Assembly: GCA_030427525.1 (NCBI GenBank)
Contig: JAUIBD010000006.1
Location: forward strand, 1 to 50,536
Origin: a bacterium
Lineage (GTDB): Bacteria > Patescibacteriota > Saccharimonadia > Saccharimonadales > Saccharimonadaceae
Length of the DNA: 50,536 nucleotides
Direction of reading: 5' to 3'
This document shows positions 25,407 to 33,933 of this stretch, piece by piece; the stretch's first letter is position 1, and each line of letters begins with the position of its first letter. The notes beneath the pieces were generated by a model. The model was not told the DNA's origin. It worked only from the letters and a program-made list of their open reading frames with translations, and ran no database searches. The translations under genes and the position numbers were made by a program.

Positions 25407-27033
25407 CTCTGTTAACTTCGTCCAGCGTCGTCTCGCCGCGAAGTGCTGCCAGCACGCCTGTTTGTAACAAGGTTACCATACCGTTTTTCTTGGCGGTTTC
25501 TTCAATAACTTCCGCGTGTACGTCCGCGACGTCACCACGCAGGAACTTTTGCACCTCTTCATTCACTACCAGTTGCTCCATCAGTACAATACGGCCGGTG
25601 TAGCCGAACGGATTGTCATCACTTGGCACAGGTTCATATAGTTTAAAGTCATCTAAATTGGGTTTCTTTGCGTCTTCTGGCAAATCTTCTAAGACTTCGC
25701 GTACCCAATTTTTTGTTGTTTCATCAGGTTCAACTTCTTTTTTGGTCGCGTCATCAAGCCGACGTACCAGACGCTGAGCAATTACCAAACGGATTGCGGT
25801 TGAGAAAATTGGGTTCTGCCCTACCAGATCTATCATACGGCTAAAAGCTGCTGAGCTCGAATTGGCATGAAAGCTTGAAAGTACCAGGTGCCCGGTAATC
25901 GAGGCTTGAATTGCGGTTTTCGCAGTGTCTTGATCACGAATCTCACCTACCATCACGATGTCTGGGTCAAGACGTAAAACACTGCGCAAGGCATCGCCAA
26001 AACTTGCACCTTCAGACGTGTCGATTGGTATCTGTGTGATACCTTCGAGCCCGTACTCAATCGGATCTTCAAGCGTTAGAATCTTTTTATCTGTGGTATT
26101 TAGCGCATTTAGCATACTGTAAAGTGTGGTCGATTTACCGCTACCTGTTGGGCCAACCATCAGTACCATGCCACGAGGATGACTAATAATCTCATCAATA
26201 ACACTGCGCTCTTTTTGAGGTATATCAAGTCTATCAAGACTTAGAAGACTTTCATCGAAGTTAAACAAACGGAGCACTGCATCTTGTCCATACATGGTTG
26301 GCACTGTTTCAACACGCAGATTCAGTGTATGCATATTGCCGTCTCTATTGATATCAACTTGCATATGGCCGGATTGCGGTTCTTTTGCAGCCGTAGAAAT
26401 ATTTGCTCTCGACCCAAGCGCACCCATAATCACTCGGTATTTATCGGTGTCCAGCTTAGCAACTGGGTGTAGCGCGCCGTCGACACGCATGCGTATGCGA
26501 ATGCCATCGCGCTGACTCTCTATATGAATATCACTCGCGCCAAGTTTATCTGCCTGATCGAGTAGAAAATCAAACACTTTGTCAGAGCTTACTGTACTCA
26601 GCGTCTCGCTAACTTGGCCAATGGTGTCACTATCACCAGCCTTGGCAATTTTAATGTCGTCATAGACTACTTCCTTAGGTGGGTCATATCGACGCATAAG
26701 CATCTTAAACGCACTTCCCGATATCATGACGAACTGTATAGCCCTGCCAGACTGGTTATACTCTTGCTCCATACTGCGTACAAGAGATTGCGGTGTTTGT
26801 GTGGTAATACCAAATTGCCATGAACGATCTTCGCTGCCAGCAGTCAGTGGTACAATTCTACCTTGATACATCTGTTGAATTTCAAGTGCGCCTGGGACTA
26901 ATGGCATAGAGTTTTCCAATGGACGTAGGTCCATATACTGCACACCCAAAATAGCCGCTCGCTGTCTGGTAGCGTTTTCGTCAGATTCCCGCCTTTGGGC
27001 TTGAATTTTGTCTTCGTCCACTACCAACATCAT
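25399..27033 (-). CDS. pilB: Type IV pilus assembly ATPase PilB / GspE
   Basis: Hexameric ATPase powering pilus extension on the cytoplasmic face. In 544 aa there is an N-terminal MshEN/GspE_N-like region (1-130), Walker A GPTGSGKST at 294-302, the Asp box DPIEYGLEGITQIPID, Walker B VMVGEIRDQDTA and the His box TGHLVLSSFHANSS. The tetracysteine zinc site normally found after QRLVRRL is missing: that stretch reads RRLDDATKKE and later DDNPFGYTGR with no Cys. Saccharibacteria usually keep type IV pili, which are used in attachment and twitching. Other pilus genes are not in the window except a pilin-like gene at 46.1 kb. Confidence 0.92.
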   Translation of the reverse strand: MMLVVDEDKIQAQRRESDENATRQRAAILGVQYMDLRPLENSMPLVPGALEIQQMYQGRIVPLTAGSEDRSWQFGITTQTPQSLVRSMEQEYNQSGRAIQFVMISGSAFKMLMRRYDPPKEVVYDDIKIAKAGDSDTIGQVSETLSTVSSDKVFDFLLDQADKLGASDIHIESQRDGIRIRMRVDGALHPVAKLDTDKYRVIMGALGSRANISTAAKEPQSGHMQVDINRDGNMHTLNLRVETVPTMYGQDAVLRLFNFDESLLSLDRLDIPQKERSVIDEIISHPRGMVLMVGPTGSGKSTTLYSMLNALNTTDKKILTLEDPIEYGLEGITQIPIDTSEGASFGDALRSVLRLDPDIVMVGEIRDQDTAKTAIQASITGHLVLSSFHANSSSAAFSRMIDLVGQNPIFSTAIRLVIAQRLVRRLDDATKKEVEPDETTKNWVREVLEDLPEDAKKPNLDDFKLYEPVPSDDNPFGYTGRIVLMEQLVVNEEVQKFLRGDVADVHAEVIEETAKKNGMVTLLQTGVLAALRGETTLDEVNRVI

Positions 27034-27061
27034 ACCAAAAAGCTCATGCTTTTTATAGTGA

Positions 27062-27067
27062 TAGAAT
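27062..27067 (+). promoter_or_regulatory. -10 box TAGAAT of the SpoU methyltransferase gene (leaderless)
   Basis: TAGAAT ends 7 nt before ATG 27075. The divergent pilB start is only 41 bp away. Confidence 0.5.
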
Positions 27068-27074
27068 AGAGTAG

Positions 27075-27566
27075 ATGCCTGGTATCACATTATTACTCCA
27101 TAACATCCGCTCTACTCATAACGTTGGTAGTATTTTTCGAACTGCTGAAGGTTTCGGCGTAGAAAAAATTGTCCTGACAGGCTATACTCCGTACCCACAT
27201 AGTTCTGACGATCCGCGCTTGCCACATATCGCAAGTAAACTTACCTCACAAATTCATAAGACCGCACTAGGGGCCGAGACTATGGTACCGTTCGAGTATC
27301 TACCAAGTTTAGATGAGTGGTTGAACGAAAACCCTAATCTACCTTTGTTCGCGCTTGAGCAGGCGGAAAGTTCAATTCAAATCGACCTCGCTACCCTGCC
27401 TCGTTCGTTTGGTTTACTGCTCGGCGAAGAAGTACACGGCATAGAAAAAAAGTACCTTGAACGCTGCGAACAAATACTGGAAATTCCTATGAAAGGCACA
27501 AAAGAGTCGTTCAACGTATCAGTGGCTACTGGTATTGCATTGTATGCACTTACTTCACGACAATAG
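27075..27566 (+). CDS. SpoU/TrmH-family RNA 2'-O-methyltransferase
   Basis: A SPOUT-fold methyltransferase of 163 aa without an N-terminal substrate-binding domain, so TrmL- or small TrmH-like. Motif 1 is NIRSTHNVGSIFRTAEGFG (about 11-29), motif 2 LLLGEEVHGI (about 114-123), motif 3 IPMKGTKESFNVSVATGIA (about 136-154). It methylates ribose in tRNA or rRNA; the target cannot be told by eye. It is a single-gene unit whose 3' end overlaps dnaE by 17 bp, tail to tail. Confidence 0.9.
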   Translation: MPGITLLLHNIRSTHNVGSIFRTAEGFGVEKIVLTGYTPYPHSSDDPRLPHIASKLTSQIHKTALGAETMVPFEYLPSLDEWLNENPNLPLFALEQAESSIQIDLATLPRSFGLLLGEEVHGIEKKYLERCEQILEIPMKGTKESFNVSVATGIALYALTSRQ

Positions 27567-30500
27567 AGTCGTGGCCAATTCGCTCTGACAATTCTTTTGC
27601 AATGCCATTATTCTCGTCTACTTTGAATGGGAGTTTGATCGCAGACTTTTTATCTTCACCAAGCACTAAGACTACACTGCATTCACCTGGATGTTTCGCA
27701 CATATTTCTCTCAGCGCAATAAGCTTTTCGTTATCATCAGGATTTTTTACATGAATGTAAAATGTCTTTAGCGAAACTTCGAGTGGCTGGGGTGTGGCTA
27801 CCTCAAGCTTTGCAGCTTTCTTGACTACTTTTACTGGAGCCGATGACGGCTTTGGTGCCTTCATTGTTCTACCGGTACTCTCATATTCAGCCAATTCTTT
27901 ATCTGACACGATCATAACTTCATCCGCAATGAGTTTTACTTCAGAGGTTTGGTTACCATCTTTGTCGCGAGCGTTTACTTTGCCGGAGACTCGCACGACA
28001 ACGTCTTGCGCCAATTTTGCGCCAGTTTTACTATATAAATCTGGAAACACAATAAGTTCAGTTTCGCCAGTTTTATCTTCTAAGCCTACGAAGGCCATTT
28101 TTGCACCAGACTTTGTCACGATAGTTCGTACGTTTGTCACAATGCCACCAATTGTCACTTTTTTATTATCAACTTCAGGTGTCATAGAGACCAGAGGAAC
28201 AGTTTGCTCCTCAAAGTAGATATCGTAATTATCCAATGGATGAGCGCTAACATATAAGCCAAGTAGTTCTCTCTCCCATGTAAGCCGTTCACGTGAGGTA
28301 TGCTTCGTTGGTGCTGCCTGCAACGAAATAGAGGGCTGAATTGTTGCATCACTAAAGCCACCAAACAGATCCGTCTGACCGCTTAATGCCTCTTTTTGCA
28401 GCTTTGAAGCATAGCCCTGTATCGACTCTAGGTTAAACAAGATATCTGAACGATCACCGAAGCTATCGAAACCACCAGATTTAATAAGTGACTCCCATGC
28501 TTTTTTATTAAACTTCGCCGTACTTACCCGCTTTGCAAAATCATCGATGCCGTGAAACTCTCCATCTTTGCGAGCTTTCAATATCTCTTCAACCGCTCCG
28601 ACACCGACTCCCTTAACAGCCGCCATTCCGAAACGAATCTTATTTTCATTCGGCACTACAGCAAATTCAACAAATGACTGATTCACATCTGGCGCTAGAA
28701 CTTGAATACCCATGTGTTTACACTCATTGATTTCAATGGCAAGTCGATCGATATCGCCTGCATCGCTTGTCATAAGTGCTGCCATAAATGCATCTGGATA
28801 GTGTGCCTTCAGGTATGCCGTCCAGTAGGCGATCAAACCATAACATGCCGCATGACTTTTATTGAAACTGTAGTTTGCAAACTCTTCTAGCTGATCCCAA
28901 AACTTTTCAGCAACTTTATCAGACGCCCCGCCAACCTTCACCGCGCCTTCAATAAACTCTGGCTTTACTTTTTTCATAAGTTCAATATTTTTCTTACCAA
29001 CTGCTTTACGCAACGTATCGGCTTGGCCTCCTGTAAACCCACACCAATCTTTTGAAATCTGCATAAACTGTTCTTGGTAAATCAAAATACCGTAGGTACT
29101 TTCCAGAGAGCCTTGGAGTCCTTCATGTAGGTACGTAATATTTTCCTCACCATGCTTTCTACGAATAAACGAATCAATAAACTGCATTGGACCCGGACGG
29201 TACAGTGCTACCATAGCGATAATGTCATCGAATACGGTTGGTTTCAGCTCACGCAAGTAGCGCTTCATGCCTGCCGACTCAAGCTGAAATACTCCCGTAG
29301 TGTCACCACGCTGAAATAGCTCAAATGTTTTTTCATCTTCTAACGAAATATCAGATAGCACAATTTCATCTTTGTACACTTTTTTAATAATACGAAGTGC
29401 ATTGTTAATTATGGTCAAGTTAGAAAGACCCAAGAAGTCCATTTTCAGTAGGCCAAGCTCTTCGATTGGGTACATTGGGTACTGAGTAGAAACCACGCCT
29501 TTTTGAGCCATTTCTAATGGTGTGTAATTTACGATTGGGTCAGGTGCAATCACTACACCAGCAGCGTGTACGCCATGAGACCGTATCGTCCCTTCGAGCC
29601 GAATGGCGAAATCGAACACTGTTTTTGCGGTGGGGTTCGATTCATACTCGTGCTTTAAATCAGTATCATTTTGTACACTCACTCTCAGGGGTATGTGCCT
29701 GCCTTGAACTGGTGGTGGGATAAGTTTAGCTAGCCGGTCACTTTCTGCGTAGGGCACCTGTAGTACACGGGCGACGTCGCGAACTGCCGCACGTGCGGCC
29801 ATCTTTCCGAACGTCACAATGTTCGCTACATGGTCGTGACCATATTTATTCGCACAATACTCAATTACCTCATCACGCCGTGTATCCTGGATATCGATAT
29901 CAATATCCGGCATAGAAATACGATCTGGGTTCAAGAAACGCTCAAACAGTAGGTCGTACTTTAGCGGGTCGAGGTCTGTGATATTTAGTGCATATGCAAC
30001 GATAGAACCTGCTGCAGAACCACGTCCAGGGCCAAATATAATGCCCTGGTTTTTACCCCAATTTATGAAATCTTGCACAATCAAAAAGTAACCGTTATAG
30101 CCCATTTTTTCGAGCACAGACATCTCCATATCAAGACGCTCGACAATATCATCAGAAAGTTTTTTACGTATCGCTTCATTCGATGCAGCGACTACATCTG
30201 TAGCGTTCATTCCTAAGTAGCGTCGCGCTAAACCTTGATATACCAGCCTATCAAGATAGCTTTTTTCGGTTTCACCTTTCGGTACTGGGAATTTTGGAAT
30301 GAGAATATCGCCAAGCTTGATCTCTAAGCTGCATCTATCCGCAATACGCGCTGTGTTTCGTACTGCTTCAGGATTTGTCTTCTTCCATCGCTCAATTATT
30401 TCTGCTGGGTCTGTTACGTGGAGTTCGAAGTCCTTCAGGCTCATGCGTTTTTCGTCCGCCATAAAGGAACCCGTCCCCACGCACAATAATATTTCGTGCG

Positions 30501-31203
30501 ATTCTTGATCGGCATGGTCTAGGTAGTGCCCGTCACTCGTTACTACACAGGGGATGTTAAGCTCTTTCGCAAGCTTTTCAACGTAGCCGTTGATTTTTAC
30601 TTGTACATCCCAAGCAGTTTTCGATTCTAAATGACCATGATCTTGAAGTTCCAAATAGTATCTATCGCCAAAAACAGACTTGTACCATAGTGCGATGTTT
30701 TTTGCTTCTTCATAGTTGTCGACTCGTAAGTTTTCGCCAATTTCTCCGCTGGCGCAACCACTCAGTACAATAACACCTTCGTTATGCTGTTCTAAAAGCT
30801 CGCGATCCATGCGTGGTTTATAGTACATGCCCTCCAAGTTTGCTTTAGTCGAGAGTTGCATAAGGTTCTTATAACCTTGTTCGTTCATGGCCAGAAGCGT
30901 CAAGTGGTACCGTGCTTTATCTTTTGCTGGGTCACGATCAAATCGCGACCGTGCTGCAACATACGCTTCAATACCTATAATTGGTTTTATGCCTTGCTTT
31001 CTGGCTTCTTTGTAAAATTCGATCGTTCCACTCATGGTGCCATGATCAGTTATTGCACATGACGTCATGCCCAATTCCTTGACACGAGAAACCAGCTCAT
31101 CAACTTTCGTTAGTCCATCTAGCAAACTATGATGCGTGTGATTATGCAAGTGGACGTAGTCAGATGAGCGCAACTTAGTATCTTTGCCTGCTGGTTCCCC
31201 CAT
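27550..31203 (-). CDS. dnaE: DNA polymerase III subunit alpha (DnaE)
   Basis: The replicative polymerase. The 1217-aa protein has an N-terminal PHP domain with HLHNHTHHSLLDG (about 18-30) and DHGTMSG, keeping histidines that are lost in E. coli DnaE, so metal binding or proofreading by PHP is possible. The palm carries PDIDIDIQD (catalytic Asp pair). Then come the fingers, HhH (GVGVGAVEEIL) and an OB domain (about 990-1070, KVTIGGIVTNVRTIVTKSG). It is DnaE1-like in order. TATACT lies 11 nt before ATG 31203, giving a leader of about 4-5 nt. No separate dnaQ is seen in this window. Confidence 0.96.
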   Translation of the reverse strand: MGEPAGKDTKLRSSDYVHLHNHTHHSLLDGLTKVDELVSRVKELGMTSCAITDHGTMSGTIEFYKEARKQGIKPIIGIEAYVAARSRFDRDPAKDKARYHLTLLAMNEQGYKNLMQLSTKANLEGMYYKPRMDRELLEQHNEGVIVLSGCASGEIGENLRVDNYEEAKNIALWYKSVFGDRYYLELQDHGHLESKTAWDVQVKINGYVEKLAKELNIPCVVTSDGHYLDHADQESHEILLCVGTGSFMADEKRMSLKDFELHVTDPAEIIERWKKTNPEAVRNTARIADRCSLEIKLGDILIPKFPVPKGETEKSYLDRLVYQGLARRYLGMNATDVVAASNEAIRKKLSDDIVERLDMEMSVLEKMGYNGYFLIVQDFINWGKNQGIIFGPGRGSAAGSIVAYALNITDLDPLKYDLLFERFLNPDRISMPDIDIDIQDTRRDEVIEYCANKYGHDHVANIVTFGKMAARAAVRDVARVLQVPYAESDRLAKLIPPPVQGRHIPLRVSVQNDTDLKHEYESNPTAKTVFDFAIRLEGTIRSHGVHAAGVVIAPDPIVNYTPLEMAQKGVVSTQYPMYPIEELGLLKMDFLGLSNLTIINNALRIIKKVYKDEIVLSDISLEDEKTFELFQRGDTTGVFQLESAGMKRYLRELKPTVFDDIIAMVALYRPGPMQFIDSFIRRKHGEENITYLHEGLQGSLESTYGILIYQEQFMQISKDWCGFTGGQADTLRKAVGKKNIELMKKVKPEFIEGAVKVGGASDKVAEKFWDQLEEFANYSFNKSHAACYGLIAYWTAYLKAHYPDAFMAALMTSDAGDIDRLAIEINECKHMGIQVLAPDVNQSFVEFAVVPNENKIRFGMAAVKGVGVGAVEEILKARKDGEFHGIDDFAKRVSTAKFNKKAWESLIKSGGFDSFGDRSDILFNLESIQGYASKLQKEALSGQTDLFGGFSDATIQPSISLQAAPTKHTSRERLTWERELLGLYVSAHPLDNYDIYFEEQTVPLVSMTPEVDNKKVTIGGIVTNVRTIVTKSGAKMAFVGLEDKTGETELIVFPDLYSKTGAKLAQDVVVRVSGKVNARDKDGNQTSEVKLIADEVMIVSDKELAEYESTGRTMKAPKPSSAPVKVVKKAAKLEVATPQPLEVSLKTFYIHVKNPDDNEKLIALREICAKHPGECSVVLVLGEDKKSAIKLPFKVDENNGIAKELSERIGHDSIVVK

Positions 31204-31214
31204 ACGCTGTTCCT

Positions 31215-31220
31215 AGTATA
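31215..31220 (-). promoter_or_regulatory. -10 box TATACT of dnaE (very short leader)
   Basis: The minus-strand TATACT ends 11 nt before ATG 31203, predicting a leader of about 4-5 nt, too short for a normal ribosome binding site. Confidence 0.5.
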
Positions 31221-31266
31221 CAGAAAAAAGACCTATAGTTCTGTTGTAGAATCTTACAGATATAAT

Positions 31267-31548
31267 TTAGCCTTCACTCTGTATAGAATGCTGCACGGAT
31301 TCTATGAAATTACCAACACCGCCTGGCAAGTCTACGAACAAATTCAGCATCAGTACAAAAAGCGCTACAACAATAGTACCGCCAACAACACTACCAAACC
31401 CAAAAAATATGCCACGCACAAAGTTCATCTTATATACTTCAAAACGTGACCTGTTAAAATCATTGAACAATTCTTCAATGAGCTTCTCGCGCGCTCCCTT
31501 TTCTTGGTCACCTTTTACTTTGCGAGTAAACTTTTTGAATAGTTTCAT
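31267..31548 (-). CDS. Small membrane protein, DUF5665-like
   Basis: A 93-aa protein with a charged, Lys/Glu-rich N-terminal half (about 1-40), then one or two membrane segments (about 45-75) containing FVRGIFFGFGSVVGGTIVVALFVLMLNLFVDLPGG (shown in part: GFGSVVGGTIVV). The pattern of a basic/acidic helix followed by a glycine-rich hairpin and FVDLP resembles DUF5665 proteins common in Saccharibacteria and Firmicutes. Function unknown. It is the last of three closely spaced small envelope genes (31.3-32.1 kb). Confidence 0.6.
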   Translation of the reverse strand: MKLFKKFTRKVKGDQEKGAREKLIEELFNDFNRSRFEVYKMNFVRGIFFGFGSVVGGTIVVALFVLMLNLFVDLPGGVGNFIESVQHSIQSEG

Positions 31549-31557
31549 AAGTAAATA

Positions 31558-31842
31558 CTATTTGTCGCTTGGTTTTTTGTTGAAGCCAGCTTTTGCTCCT
31601 TCAACTGCATTGCCCGCCCTAGTCTTCATTTCGTCTGCCTTGTCCATAGCGTCCTTTGAAAACTTATCGGCCTTTTTCTTGGCGTCATCAGCTTTTTTCG
31701 TTGCTTCAGTTTTCATTTCATCTGCCTTCTTTTTCAGGTCGGCGCGTGTTTCTTTGCCGCTCTTAGGCGCTGTCAGGACACCCGCAACGACACCTGCTAC
31801 TGCACCGATGAGTGCTCCGACTGCGAATTTGCCTTTAGTCAT
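31558..31842 (-). CDS. YtxH-like small protein (membrane helix plus Lys/Ala coiled coil)
   Basis: A 94-aa protein with an N-terminal Gly/Ala-rich membrane segment (about 5-27, GALIGAVAGVVAGVLTAPKSG), the YtxH hallmark ending in AP-SG, then an amphipathic helix of repeated Lys/Asp/Ala units such as KKADEMKTEA. In other bacteria YtxH proteins are stress-associated with unknown biochemical role. AAGGAG precedes ATG 31842. It lies between the DUF5665-like and DUF948-like genes, in one probable operon. Confidence 0.75.
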   Translation of the reverse strand: MTKGKFAVGALIGAVAGVVAGVLTAPKSGKETRADLKKKADEMKTEATKKADDAKKKADKFSKDAMDKADEMKTRAGNAVEGAKAGFNKKPSDK

Positions 31843-31844
31843 AA

Positions 31845-32096
31845 TTACTTCTCCTTATTTTTCTGATACTTCTTAAATTGATCTGCCACCATTTTAGCAA
31901 TTAGCATCGGTGAGCCAACTTTGTTAACGTTGCTGGCAAAACTTTCCAGGCTTATTGCTGTCTTTTCCGCTGTATTCGTCACACGCTTTATTTGACGTGT
32001 AATGCGAATAAGCAGCACGGCCAGTATGATTCCTGCGAGCAAGAAAAACGCTAAAAAGATTGATAGTATGATTACGAGTATTTCCATAGCTGTCAT
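31845..32096 (-). CDS. Small membrane protein, DUF948-like
   Basis: An 83-aa protein with one strong N-terminal membrane helix (about 5-30) followed by an amphipathic helix with regularly spaced hydrophobics (TNTAEKTAISLESFASNV). This resembles DUF948-type proteins, which often accompany YtxH genes. TATACT ends 6 nt before ATG 32096, so the first gene of this small operon is predicted to be leaderless. The stop is 2 bp from the YtxH start. Confidence 0.65.
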   Translation of the reverse strand: MTAMEILVIILSIFLAFFLLAGIILAVLLIRITRQIKRVTNTAEKTAISLESFASNVNKVGSPMLIAKMVADQFKKYQKNKEK

Positions 32097-32102
32097 ATCT
32101 CC

Positions 32103-32108
32103 AGTATA
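32103..32108 (-). promoter_or_regulatory. -10 box TATACT before the DUF948-like gene (leaderless)
   Basis: The minus-strand TATACT is followed by 6 nt (GGAGAT) and ATG 32096. The GGAG is too close to the ATG to be a useful Shine-Dalgarno. Confidence 0.6.
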
Positions 32109-32151
32109 CCATGCGCTCAGCTATAGGCCGAACGCATGGTTGCTTGGCGCC

Positions 32152-32427
32152 CTACTTACGTCCTGTAACCAGCTTGAAGATAAATAGAAGAACTACTGCA
32201 CCAAGAAGCGCAACAACAAACTTCGTAATTAATCCAGAGTTGTCTGTTGTTCCTGAAAGGCCAAACACCGGCAGTAGCCAATTCGCCAAAACCGCACCGA
32301 GCACACCCACGACAATATTCCACAGTACGCCCATTTGGGCATCTGTTTTCATTATCATCGAGGCAACCCATCCGGCCAAACCTCCGACTATGATGGTTCC
32401 TAGCCATCCTCCTAATCCTGCATCCAT
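32152..32427 (-). CDS. GlsB/YeaQ/YmgE family stress-response membrane protein
   Basis: A 91-aa protein with three membrane helices and the family glycine pattern: GWLGTIIVGGLAGWVAS, MGVLWNIVVGVLGAVLANW, then a C-terminal helix FVVALLGAVVLLFIFK. Members (transglycosylase-associated family) are linked to envelope stress, but the activity is unknown. It has an excellent Shine-Dalgarno (AAAGGAGGT) before ATG 32427 and TATAGT further upstream, so it is a well-translated leadered mRNA, unlike the leaderless neighbours. Confidence 0.85.
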   Translation of the reverse strand: MDAGLGGWLGTIIVGGLAGWVASMIMKTDAQMGVLWNIVVGVLGAVLANWLLPVFGLSGTTDNSGLITKFVVALLGAVVLLFIFKLVTGRK

Positions 32428-32498
32428 ATAGTTACCTCCTTTGTAATTAGTTGGTACTTTCCACTATACTCGTCATTCAGGGCATAGACAAATTAACT

Positions 32499-33386
32499 CT
32501 ATAACAGGCTGGCTATATGTTCTTTTAAGGCTTTCTCAAGCTCTGGGTGCTTTAGACCAAATTCGATAGTTGTTTTTAAATACTCAAGCGGATTACCCGT
32601 GTCATAAAATTTTGCGCCTTCAATCTCTTTAGCATAGAAATCAATACCATCGTCAATCATTTGCTGTACGTATGGCTGGAAAGTAAACTCGCCCTCCGTA
32701 TGTGTATGCGAACCTTTTTCAATGTATTTCAGCAGTTCGGCCGGCATCAGATAGCCAGAAACGCTGGCAAGGTCGGATGGTGCAGCCTCTTTATTGCCGG
32801 GCTTTTCAACAATTGTAGACATTTTCATCAAACCTTCATCAATTCGATCACCTGCAGCAAATCCATACGTTGCATATTCGGACTCATTTACCACCTTCTT
32901 ACATGCGAAAACCCCTCCGCCGCGCTCTTCATATATTTTCATCATTTGAGCGGTTGAATTGGCTTCAGGGCTAAAGAAATCATCAGCGAATGTGTAGATA
33001 AAAGGTTCATCGCCAATCAAATGCGCGGCGCTGAGTAGTGGGGTTGCATTTCCATATGGACCTTTCTGTCGAACATATACAAAATTCGCCATGTTAGATA
33101 TTCGTTCGACCAGGTCTATGTACGGTTTTTTCTTTTCGCCACCCAGCCTTAAGTTCGAAAGCAACTCCTCGCTCGGCATATCAAAGTGATCCTCAATGGC
33201 TCGTTTATTGCTAGAACCTACTATGATAATGTCTTGGATTCCGGCTTCTACCAATTCTTCTACTACGTACTGAATAATTGGCTTATCGACAAGCGGCATC
33301 ATTTCTTTTGGCATTGCTTTTGTTTGTGGCAAAAAACGTGTTCCAAAACCTGCTGCAGGTATAACTGCTTTACGAACTTTTGTCAT
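32499..33386 (-). CDS. galU: UTP-glucose-1-phosphate uridylyltransferase GalU
   Basis: Makes UDP-glucose from UTP and glucose 1-phosphate for surface glycans. The 295-aa enzyme has KAVIPAAGFGTRFLPQTKAMPKEMMPLVDKP near the N-terminus (nucleotide-binding loop GFGTR and catalytic-site Lys), QYVVEELVEAGI, and the sugar-binding EKP and EGEFTFQPYVQ regions. The start is ATG 33386: GGAGGAAAAA lies directly upstream, inside the end of the nudix gene (17-bp overlap). It is the last gene of the gat operon. Substrate may come from the phosphohexomutase at 6.8 kb. Confidence 0.95.
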   Translation of the reverse strand: MTKVRKAVIPAAGFGTRFLPQTKAMPKEMMPLVDKPIIQYVVEELVEAGIQDIIIVGSSNKRAIEDHFDMPSEELLSNLRLGGEKKKPYIDLVERISNMANFVYVRQKGPYGNATPLLSAAHLIGDEPFIYTFADDFFSPEANSTAQMMKIYEERGGGVFACKKVVNESEYATYGFAAGDRIDEGLMKMSTIVEKPGNKEAAPSDLASVSGYLMPAELLKYIEKGSHTHTEGEFTFQPYVQQMIDDGIDFYAKEIEGAKFYDTGNPLEYLKTTIEFGLKHPELEKALKEHIASLL

Positions 33387-33927
33387 TTTTTTCCTCCATT
33401 GTCTTGATTGTATCATGCGCCATAAATAAAGCTGCAGCATCTGAAGTCATTGCTTCCCGTGCGTATTTCAGCATATTATCGAATGTTTTTAGTTCCACGT
33501 GAGTGAATTCACTATCATCAAGTTTCTTTCCGCCAGATCTATAACAATCAGTTAGCAGATAGTAGTACATCGTATCCATATGGTAGCCAGTTAAATTACC
33601 CTTTCCGAGATACAATAGTTCGTTATCGCTGACGTAGCCAGTCTCTTCGCCAAGTTCACGGCGAGCCGCATCGGCTGGATTTTCACCAGGCTCGCAGCCT
33701 CCACCCGGAAGTTCGAACATAGTTCTTTCTGGACCTGCTCTGAATTGCTTTGCGACAATCACCATGCCATCGGTATCAAGAGCGACAACAACCGCACTAT
33801 CGTGTCCCCAGGTATCGGTTACGAAATCGCCCGTTTTCCCGTCTGGCAATATAAAGTGTTTCACAACAATCTTGCGCCAGCCAAAGTCGGTAACCTCGTC
33901 ATCTTTTTCTCGCTGCCAAGGTTGCAT
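33370..33927 (-). CDS. NUDIX hydrolase, ADP-ribose pyrophosphatase-like
   Basis: A 185-aa NUDIX enzyme. The box GGGCEPGENPADAARRELGEETGY (read as Gx5Ex7REUxEExGU, with REL-GEETG) is intact, near residues 75-98, in a frame like ADP-ribose pyrophosphatases (ELPGG before the box, and the following YLGKGNLTGYHMDTMYYYL). It would hydrolyse nucleoside diphosphate-linked compounds, releasing for example ribose 5-phosphate. AGAGGA precedes the start and the gene follows gatB by 6 bp. The precise substrate is open. Confidence 0.88.
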   Translation of the reverse strand: MQPWQREKDDEVTDFGWRKIVVKHFILPDGKTGDFVTDTWGHDSAVVVALDTDGMVIVAKQFRAGPERTMFELPGGGCEPGENPADAARRELGEETGYVSDNELLYLGKGNLTGYHMDTMYYYLLTDCYRSGGKKLDDSEFTHVELKTFDNMLKYAREAMTSDAAALFMAHDTIKTMEEKNDKSS

Positions 33928-33933
33928 ATTCCT

